5,009 nucleotides of DNA from Methylophaga sp. Lineage in GTDB: Bacteria; Pseudomonadota; Gammaproteobacteria; Nitrosococcales; Methylophagaceae. The stretch covers positions 1 through 5,009 of the forward strand of contig JABURN010000231.1 in assembly GCA_014762585.1 (NCBI GenBank), read 5' to 3'. Shown here piece after piece: positions 1-4,436 of this stretch. A program made the translations under genes and the position numbers. Below the pieces are notes generated by a model. That model was not told the origin of the DNA. It saw only the letters and a list, made by a program, of their open reading frames with translations, and did no database searches. Each line of letters begins with the position of its first letter. Position 1 is the stretch's first letter.

Positions 1-30
1 AAGCGATAGGGCAGCCAGAAAATCCTGCAT
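1..30 (-). CDS. Start of an unidentified gene downstream of lemA (partial, runs off left edge)
   Basis: An ATG lies directly after the lemA stop codon (TAA then ATG, no gap) and opens a frame reading MQDFLAALSL to the window edge. Ten codons are too few to identify the product. The hydrophobic start could be the beginning of a membrane segment. Genes after lemA in other bacteria often encode membrane proteins such as M48 peptidases, TPM-domain or GIDE-type proteins, so a membrane partner of LemA is a reasonable guess but only that. No strong Shine-Dalgarno is visible; the upstream bases are the end of lemA (AAGTAA), so translation would probably depend on coupling to lemA. The call rests on position and an open frame only. 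Confidence 0.4.
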   Translation of the reverse strand, partial: MQDFLAALSL

Positions 31-606
31 TTACTTGTCAAACAGGCTGCGCAGGTTCACATCGGCAGTTTCTTCAGAACTGAACTCCAACAGCGTAAAT
101 GCTCTGAAATTAAACAATCGTGCGATGATGACATCCGGGAACTGTTCAATACGGACGTTATTGATATTGACGCTCTCGTTATAAAACTCGCGGCGATCTG
201 CAATCGCGTTCTCCAGTCCGGTAATACGCGCCTGCAGATGCTGGAAGGTTTCGTCAGCTTTCAGTTCCGGATAGGCTTCAGCCAAGGCGAACAGGTTACC
301 CAGTCCCAGTCTTAAAGCCCCCTCTGCCTGACCCAGTTGCGCGACATCACCCTGTTGCTGCGCACTGGCGACAGAGGAACGTGCCAGCATCACCTTTTCC
401 AGGGTTTCCTGCTCGTATTGCATGTATTGGCGACAAGTTTCGACCAGCTTTGGTAGCTCGTCATGACGTTGTTTCAGCAGAACATCAATATTGGACCAGG
501 CCTTGCTGACATTGTGCTTCAGACTGACCAGGTTGTTGTAAATGATGACGATATAGACCAGCAGAACCGCAACCAGCCCCCAGAAAATAAACCCGCCCAC
601 GCTCAT
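31..606 (-). CDS. lemA: LemA family protein
   Basis: This 191-residue protein has the full LemA layout. A single N-terminal membrane segment (about residues 5-23) is followed by YNNLV (23-27) and the conserved helix containing AWSNIDVLLKQRHDELPKL (about 36-54). The rest is a long helical region with the C-terminal signature YNESVNINNVRIEQFPDVI (about 142-160). The family is predicted to be membrane-anchored with a mostly alpha-helical soluble domain; its molecular role is poorly defined, although it is often next to membrane peptidase or GIDE-type genes. The start is well supported by AAGGAG six bases before the ATG (612-617). The gene begins 12 bp after the stop of the upstream DUF6998-like gene, and another ATG follows its stop directly, so the three probably form one transcript. 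Length and motifs look intact. Confidence 0.93.
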   Translation of the reverse strand: MSVGGFIFWGLVAVLLVYIVIIYNNLVSLKHNVSKAWSNIDVLLKQRHDELPKLVETCRQYMQYEQETLEKVMLARSSVASAQQQGDVAQLGQAEGALRLGLGNLFALAEAYPELKADETFQHLQARITGLENAIADRREFYNESVNINNVRIEQFPDVIIARLFNFRAFTLLEFSSEETADVNLRSLFDK

Positions 607-618
607 AATCGCTCCTTG

Positions 619-1122
619 TTATGTTTCCTGGTTATTCCAGATTTCCTGTTCCAGCCCGTTTTCACGGGTCCAGACCCGGTTACCGATGATTTTAAATTGC
701 GCAATCGACATCGCACCACGTTTTTTGCGGGCGCTGTCAGGTTTGGTTTCCATTGCGGCTGCAATGGCTTCACGGCTGGCTTCATAGATTTCTTCAGCTT
801 CATACTGTTCGTCGAACAGGACCAGCACGGCAAAGTCCCAGTCCTGGTCGGGGTTAAGCTGACCGATTCGAGGACTGGAGCGGGTAGTTTCGAAAATGGC
901 GCGACCTTTGATGACAAATTTTTTATCTTTGCGCTCATCGACAAGACCCAGTGCATCTATTGCACTGCCCGGCTCCTCAATTAATGACAGATTGAGTGCC
1001 TTGGCCGCATCAAAACGGGCAATCTCGCCGGTAACAGGTAAGGTACTCCCAGTGGTCTGGCGATATTTCGCGGCCAGTTGCCGGGTCTCATGCATTAATT
1101 TATCTATGGAGTAGAGTTCCAT
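619..1122 (-). CDS. Hypothetical protein, DUF6998-like, possible PD-(D/E)XK-type fold
   Basis: This is a soluble protein of 167 residues from the start chosen here. No signal peptide or membrane segment is visible. It resembles small uncharacterised proteins that I recall under the label DUF6998; this is recognition, not a search. Visible blocks are an N-terminal helix with HETRQLAAKYRQTTG, TGEIARFDAA (about 31-40), AIDA (54-57), VIKGR (70-74), a hydrophobic strand WDFAVLVLFDE with EAEEIYEASREAI (about 95-120), and KKRGAMSIAQFK (about 133-144). The order Glu (TGE, 33), Asp (IDA, 56), then strand xIK (Lys 72) recalls a PD-(D/E)XK nuclease core, but the usual acidic or Gln residue two before Lys is Val here. 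An upstream in-frame ATG at 1161 would add 13 Asn-rich residues. I rejected it because it has no Shine-Dalgarno, sits 3 bp after the U-tract of the fae terminator, and its codons 2-3 form TATAAT. Function is unknown; it is probably co-transcribed with lemA. Confidence 0.75.
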   Translation of the reverse strand: MELYSIDKLMHETRQLAAKYRQTTGSTLPVTGEIARFDAAKALNLSLIEEPGSAIDALGLVDERKDKKFVIKGRAIFETTRSSPRIGQLNPDQDWDFAVLVLFDEQYEAEEIYEASREAIAAAMETKPDSARKKRGAMSIAQFKIIGNRVWTRENGLEQEIWNNQET

Positions 1123-1152
1123 GTCTGCCTGGGCGTTTGTGTTATTAGACTC

Positions 1153-1179
1153 ATTATACATGGCAAAAAAAACGGTCCA
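1153..1179 (-). promoter_or_regulatory. Candidate promoter of the DUF6998-like gene/lemA unit
   Basis: On the minus strand a perfect TATAAT (1153-1158) lies just past the fae terminator. The best -35 match is TGGACC (1174-1179), 4 of 6 to consensus but with a short 15-bp spacer; at 17 bp the hexamer is GGTGGA, which is poor. The -35 would lie inside the terminator stem. A start of transcription near 1145 would leave a leader of about 20 nt before the ATG at 1122. The -10 is persuasive and the -35 is not. Confidence 0.35.
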
Positions 1180-1202
1180 CCCACTGTAGCGGACGGACCG
1201 TT
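1165..1202 (-). terminator. Intrinsic (Rho-independent) terminator after fae
   Basis: Read on the minus strand, AACGGTCC (1202-1195) pairs perfectly with GGACCGTT (1178-1171). The inner arms GTCCGC and GTGGGT continue the stem with G-U wobbles, closing on a TACA tetraloop. This gives a 14-bp hairpin followed by a run of eight T (1172-1165, the first two in the stem). It lies about 70 bp past the fae stop and is oriented to end the fae transcript. On the plus strand the stem is followed by TTAAAAATAT rather than a T-run, so it should act mainly in one direction. Confidence 0.88.
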
Positions 1203-1272
1203 AAAAATATGAGGCTGTGAATCAATCCTCTTTGTGATAGACCACAGCTAAGTTACTGAGTTTCAGATTATT

Positions 1273-1821
1273 TTATTTCTTTGCATCCAGTTCTTTCTGG
1301 TAATACTTGTGAACCAGCTTATCCTGGTTTTCCAGCAGATAATCAATGCTTGGCTCGTTGTTCATCGCTTTTTCCAGAGCGCGACGGGTCGCTTCACGAT
1401 GAATGTTGAACAGCGCTTCATGATCCAGATCTTCAACAGTGGTGATGCTTGGGTTTAACCAAACTGAAACGATGATGCCCAGATCGTTGACTTTTTCTTT
1501 AGGGATGGTGCCGTTGCGGACTGCGTCCAGTACACCGTTGGCAATCGCGCCTTGAACGGTACCCATCAGAATATTAGTGTAAGCCGTTTTCTTAACGGTG
1601 ACCTTGCTGACCATGATGGTGGCTGGACGAACTTGCATATCGGTGTTCATCAGTGCCAGTACACGAGAATGGCCCTGTACCTGGTCACCCATCAGGTTGG
1701 CGAAAGCAGTACCGAATGGACCATCCAGTTCACCGATAACGACTTCTGGTTCAGCCGCTGTGAAAGCGGGACCACCACCGACCAGTGCTTCACCGGTACG
1801 CATTACGATTTTATCGCTCAT
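1273..1821 (-). CDS. fae: Formaldehyde-activating enzyme (Fae) family protein, divergent paralogue
   Basis: This is a 182-residue cytoplasmic protein of the Fae family. Canonical Fae condenses formaldehyde with tetrahydromethanopterin to methylene-H4MPT, the entry to the H4MPT-linked formaldehyde oxidation route of methylotrophs. Family signatures visible are GEALVG (10-15), VVIGELDGPFGTAFANLM (27-44), RPATIMVSKVTVKK (65-78), the PKEKVNDLGIIVSVWL segment (107-122), REATRRALEKAMNNEPSID (142-160) and a C-terminal extension. Classical Fae carries AHIDLIIG after GEALVG; here the equivalent stretch reads AAEPEVVIG, so the His proposed for catalysis is missing and the loop is about two residues longer. 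The usual C-terminal THPF is also absent. It may therefore be a Fae2/Fae3-type paralogue with an altered or unknown role. The start is set by AAGGAGA six bases before the ATG. It has its own promoter and terminator, with no other C1 genes in the window. Confidence 0.88.
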   Translation of the reverse strand: MSDKIVMRTGEALVGGGPAFTAAEPEVVIGELDGPFGTAFANLMGDQVQGHSRVLALMNTDMQVRPATIMVSKVTVKKTAYTNILMGTVQGAIANGVLDAVRNGTIPKEKVNDLGIIVSVWLNPSITTVEDLDHEALFNIHREATRRALEKAMNNEPSIDYLLENQDKLVHKYYQKELDAKK

Positions 1822-1859
1822 TAAGTTTCTCCTTAAGATTGGACGTAAAAAATCTCACC

Positions 1860-1888
1860 ATTATCCCGCTCTGAGTGACTCGTCGCAA
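1860..1888 (-). promoter_or_regulatory. Sigma-70-type promoter of fae
   Basis: On the minus strand TTGCGA (1883-1888) is followed by a 17-bp spacer and GATAAT (1860-1865), matching consensus at 4 of 6 and 5 of 6 with ideal spacing. Transcription would start near 1853, giving a leader of about 30 nt that contains AAGGAGA (1828-1834) before the ATG. Position and spacing make this the most convincing promoter in the window. Confidence 0.7.
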
Positions 1889-2085
1889 CCCGCGCCCCAT
1901 CTCGTTCGACAAGCGTTGGCAGAGTAATCAACCATAAACAGCGGCTTGATGGCAGCTGCAAAACAAAGCCTGATGGGTAGAAATAATTTGAGTCTGTCGG
2001 AATTAACAGAGCAAACAGCGATGCCCTGCGCGATTTAATAGCTAACACTGTCTGGCATGAACAAGGCAATACATATTATTGATTA

Positions 2086-2115
2086 TTGACAAATTTTGTC
2101 CCGGCAGGCACTAAA
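2086..2115 (+). promoter_or_regulatory. Candidate -35 and 13-bp dyad (possible operator) upstream of the hemoglobin gene
   Basis: A perfect TTGACA (2086-2091) overlaps the perfect inverted repeat GACAAA-T-TTTGTC (2088-2100). Any -10 at 17-18 bp (around 2109-2115, CACTAAA) is a poor match, so this would be a weak or activator-dependent promoter. A protein bound to the dyad would cover the -35. The element does not match the FNR site (TTGAT-N4-ATCAA), and I cannot name a regulator. It ends about 80 bp before the hemoglobin ATG. Confidence 0.3.
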
Positions 2116-2177
2116 AGCTTGCTTTATCAGTCAGACAAGGCAAGTTAAACTAGCCTCTTTTCCATAAGCTAAGAACC

Positions 2178-2579
2178 ATGGCAGATATTGCAACACCCTA
2201 CGAGCGCATCGGCGGCGAAGCCGGTGTCAGAAAGCTGTGTCAGACTTTCTACCAGATCATGTGCGAGACAGAGCAGACACAGCTGATCCGCAGGCTGCAC
2301 CCCGAAGACATCAGTAGCAGTGAAGAGAAATTGTTTATGTTTCTGAGCGGCTGGCTTGGTGGTCCGCCCCTGTTTACAGACAAGTTCGGTCATCCCCGGC
2401 TCAGGGCACGACATTTGCCCTTCTCTATCGGTATCGAGGAACGCGACCAATGGCTTTACTGCATGGCTCAGGCCCTGAAAACCATGGAACTTGACCGGCT
2501 ATTCGCTGAACAATTAATGTCCTCATTCGTACAAACCGCTGACTTCATGCGTAACAGACAGGAGCAAACCACGGGATGA
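2178..2579 (+). CDS. Group II truncated hemoglobin
   Basis: This is a 133-residue heme protein of the 2-on-2 truncated globin family, group II (trHbO-like). Members bind O2 or NO and are tied to oxygen chemistry or nitrosative and oxidative stress; the physiological ligand here is not known. Visible features are YERIGGEAGVR (8-18), the B-helix FY pair (24-25, Tyr25 likely B10), LHPED (40-44, His41 near the CD1 position), EKLFMFLSGWLGGPP (50-64), FGHPRLRARHLPF (70-82) with proximal His79 (F8), and RDQWLYCM (89-96) with Trp92 at the G8 position typical of group II. Length is normal and no residue is obviously missing. The start matches the family N-terminus although the Shine-Dalgarno is weak (AAGCTAAGAACC). 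The stop overlaps the next start as ATGA, so the two products are probably made together. Confidence 0.93.
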   Translation: MADIATPYERIGGEAGVRKLCQTFYQIMCETEQTQLIRRLHPEDISSSEEKLFMFLSGWLGGPPLFTDKFGHPRLRARHLPFSIGIEERDQWLYCMAQALKTMELDRLFAEQLMSSFVQTADFMRNRQEQTTG

Positions 2580-3328
2580 AAATCGGGGCATTGATTATCG
2601 GCGATGAAATCCTATCCGGTAAAAGACAGGATCGTCATTTTGCACATTTACAGGAAGTGCTCGCCGCACGTGGGCTGGAGCTCAGCTGGAGCCTCATCGT
2701 CGGTGATGATGCCGCCGATCTGGAGCGTGCCATGCGCTTTTCAATGGCGAGTGATGATCTGGTGTTCAGTTTTGGCGGTATCGGCGCGACCCCGGATGAC
2801 AGAACCCGCCAGACCGCCGCCCTCGTTAAAGGTGTGCCCCTGGTGCCACATCCCCAGGCGGTCAAAGAAATCGAAGACAAATTCGGTGAAGCGGCTTACC
2901 CCAATCGTATTCTGATGGGGCACCTGCCCGAAGGCTGCAGGCTGATTCCCAACCCGGTGAATCGCGTGGCGGGTTTCAGCGTTGATAATCATCATTTTAT
3001 GCCTGGCTTTCCGGAAATGGCCTGGCCGATGGTGGAATGGCTGCTCGATAATGAATATGCCCATTTACGTGATCTGCGACCACGTAGCGAGCGCATTATT
3101 CGCATTACCAAGGGGCGGGAATCCGATCTGCTCGACACCATGAATCAGATTGTCGACGACTATCCTGATCTGCTTTTATCCAGCCTGCCCCATCTCGGTG
3201 ATGAGCCATACATCCTGTTCAGCCTACGCGGTGATGAACAGCAGGTGGAACAGGCCATGGCCGTGATGATTGCCGAAATCGAGAAGTCCGGCTTTATCTG
3301 GGATGATCAGGCCGATGGCAGAAAATAA
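2576..3328 (+). CDS. Stand-alone CinA-N / MoaB-Mog-like molybdopterin-binding domain protein
   Basis: This 250-residue cytoplasmic protein is usually annotated as competence/damage-inducible protein A or molybdopterin-binding protein. The first ~170 residues are the MoCF/MoaB-Mog domain: IIGDEILSGKRQD (7-19), FSFGGIGATPDDRT (64-77, matching the family's TGGLGPTPDD loop), HLPEGCRLIPNPV (116-128) and MPGFPEMAWPM (142-152). A C-terminal part (about 171-245) with RIIRITKG and SSLPHLGDEPYILFSLRG resembles the linker region of CinA. The C-terminal nicotinamide-nucleotide amidase (PncC) domain of full CinA, about 400 residues, is absent. CinA N-terminal domains have pyrophosphatase-type activity on nucleotides such as ADP-ribose in studied cases; the substrate here is unknown. 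GGAG lies 11 bp upstream, and the ATGA overlap with the hemoglobin gene suggests translational coupling. Its stop lies within the 3' end of the opposing permease gene. Confidence 0.88.
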   Translation: MKIGALIIGDEILSGKRQDRHFAHLQEVLAARGLELSWSLIVGDDAADLERAMRFSMASDDLVFSFGGIGATPDDRTRQTAALVKGVPLVPHPQAVKEIEDKFGEAAYPNRILMGHLPEGCRLIPNPVNRVAGFSVDNHHFMPGFPEMAWPMVEWLLDNEYAHLRDLRPRSERIIRITKGRESDLLDTMNQIVDDYPDLLLSSLPHLGDEPYILFSLRGDEQQVEQAMAVMIAEIEKSGFIWDDQADGRK

Positions 3329-4227
3329 AACCATAAGGTCAAAGACAGCACACTGATGACCGTGGTGAGAAAGACTGCAGCGGCATAAATACCACTGTCG
3401 AGTCCATAGCGTTCACATATCACGATGCCGAAAATCATGGTCGGCATCGCTGCCAGTAACACCACGGCGGTGGAAATATCCTGTGGCATAGACAGGCCAT
3501 GACTGACGCCAAAAGCCACAATGGGTGCTATCAACAGTGAAATCACGCTGACCGGTAACAGCATTGGCAAAAACTTCAGGCGCATCGTATCCCAGCGGAT
3601 ACTCATTCCCAGCGCGATCAGCATCAATGGCACCACACCGCCCGATAGCGTCGATAAGGTGTTGTGAACGAGTTCTGGTCTGGGGACTGCCAGAATATTG
3701 AGCAGCATCGCCACCGCGACAGCCCACAGAGGCGGCACTTTTCGTAACTCTCTCCAGGGATGCACTTCCCGGCCATCAGCGCCAAAATGATGGGCCATCA
3801 GGATACCCAGTGTCATCAGCACCGGCGTGCAGGCGAATAAATCAAATTGCAGCACGACCGAGTTACTCCATTTGCCCAATACCTGGTCGGTGACAGGCAG
3901 CCCCAGGTACGTCGCATTGGGAAATACGGCTGCCAGTAACAAGGCCCCTTTCGTTGGCCGACTGGTCTCAAAAAATCGCAGAGCCAGTACCATCAACAAA
4001 GCAGAAATCGCTAATGTCGATAAAGCAACCAATGATATTTTCATTGAGGTGAAATCTATCGGCGCTCCCCAGATGACATCCAACACCAGGGCCGGCAACA
4101 GGATATAAAACACCAGATCGGTCAACGCCCGGCGATGAGCCAGTGCAGGTATGTGCCTGGGAGCCAGTAATCGCCAGAGTGTGCCAAAGGCAATTAACAA
4201 GCCCATCTGCATCATGGTCGACAACAT
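3307..4227 (-). CDS. AEC family (auxin efflux carrier-like) membrane transporter
   Basis: This 306-residue inner-membrane protein has about ten hydrophobic segments arranged as two halves around a hydrophilic centre (about 148-166, with HHFGADGREVHPW). This is the pattern of the AEC/Mem_trans family. Recognisable motifs are LVFYILLPALVLD (38-50), FPNATYLGLPV (102-112, the family's GNxxxLGLP motif) and GGVVPLMLIALGMSI (196-210). Characterised bacterial members move malate, malonate or other small anions; the substrate cannot be read from this sequence. Length is normal. The start at 4227 is supported by AAGG eight bases upstream, although several Met codons follow at residues 5, 6 and 8. It is convergent with the CinA-like gene, overlapping it by 22 bp with no terminator between them, and divergent from the LapD-like gene. 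I saw no good promoter upstream. Confidence 0.92.
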   Translation of the reverse strand: MLSTMMQMGLLIAFGTLWRLLAPRHIPALAHRRALTDLVFYILLPALVLDVIWGAPIDFTSMKISLVALSTLAISALLMVLALRFFETSRPTKGALLLAAVFPNATYLGLPVTDQVLGKWSNSVVLQFDLFACTPVLMTLGILMAHHFGADGREVHPWRELRKVPPLWAVAVAMLLNILAVPRPELVHNTLSTLSGGVVPLMLIALGMSIRWDTMRLKFLPMLLPVSVISLLIAPIVAFGVSHGLSMPQDISTAVVLLAAMPTMIFGIVICERYGLDSGIYAAAVFLTTVISVLSLTLWFYFLPSA

Positions 4228-4436
4228 CCGATACGCCTTGCAGGGAGAAAAACTGATCCTAGCAATCAGCGCACTAAAACAAAAGCGTCGGGATCGCCCG
4301 AATCACCTTGCTTGAAGCCCTTCGGCAGCGTATCTTTAGATGAATTTCGTCATTATTTTGAGATAGACCAGAAGGATAGCCGGGGTTTATCAGATGATGA
4401 ATGAATTGTGCATTGGCCTGTTTCGAGGAACGCATT
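4228..4436. other. Divergent intergenic region between permease and LapD-like gene
   Basis: These 209 bp must hold promoters for both divergent genes. On the plus strand weak sigma-70-like pairs occur: TTGCTT (4308-4313) with TATCTT (4331-4336) at 17 bp, and TTGAAG (4312-4317) with TTTAGA (4335-4340) at 17 bp. Neither is close to consensus. A 5-bp stem with a 4-base loop (TCGGG/CCCGA, 4288-4301) lacks a T-run and is not a terminator. An in-frame ATG at 4401 is not the likely start of the plus-strand gene. Confidence 0.4.
4425..4430 (+). promoter_or_regulatory. Ribosome binding site fixing the LapD-like start
   Basis: GAGGAA ends six bases before the ATG at 4437. The earlier in-frame ATG at 4401 has no such sequence, and its extra 12 residues (with two Cys) do not look like the start of this family, which begins close to the first membrane helix. 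Confidence 0.75.

Larger units (their letters stand above)
1822..2177. other. Divergent intergenic region between fae and the hemoglobin gene
   Basis: This 356-bp region has no credible coding sequence. A 78-codon minus-strand frame here is Cys- and Ser-rich, lacks a ribosome binding site and overlaps the fae promoter. At the left end lie the fae Shine-Dalgarno and promoter (to 1888). At the right end lie a TTGACA hexamer, a perfect 13-bp dyad (2088-2100), a second short dyad (AAAGC-TT-GCTTT, 2114-2125) and the hemoglobin leader. The 9-mer ACAAGGCAA occurs twice (2061-2069 and 2135-2143), flanking the dyads. The middle, about 1889-2060, shows nothing I can assign; it is longer than a simple promoter needs and could hold regulator sites or a small RNA. 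Confidence 0.6.

Noticed and set aside
463..984. 173-codon plus-strand frame opposite lemA and the DUF6998-like gene
   Set aside because: It is antisense to two genes with recognisable or conserved-looking proteins and good spacing, has no ribosome binding site, and its translation has no family features.
1214..1248. GCTGTG/CACAGC inverted repeat in the fae 3' region
   Set aside because: Six base pairs with a loop of over 20 bases is weak, and the nearby 14-bp terminator hairpin explains the region.
1833..2069. 78-codon minus-strand frame upstream of fae
   Set aside because: It overlaps the fae promoter and Shine-Dalgarno, has no ribosome binding site of its own, and its composition (Cys-, Ser- and Leu-rich) looks like translated non-coding DNA.
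2061..2143. Direct repeat ACAAGGCAA at 2061-2069 and 2135-2143
   Set aside because: Only nine bases, two copies, no family match and no symmetry with the dyads; it could arise by chance and was kept only as a note in the intergenic entry.
3413..3727. 104-codon minus-strand frame within the permease gene
   Set aside because: It is an out-of-frame shadow of the AEC transporter, whose membrane segments and motifs run continuously through the region.
4288..4301. Small hairpin TCGGG-ATCG-CCCGA as a terminator
   Set aside because: The stem is five base pairs with no T-run on either strand, and it lies between two divergent genes where no terminator is expected.
4401..4436. Upstream in-frame start for the LapD-like gene
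   Set aside because: There is no Shine-Dalgarno before 4401, whereas GAGGAA lies at ideal distance before 4437, and the family normally begins right before the first membrane helix.
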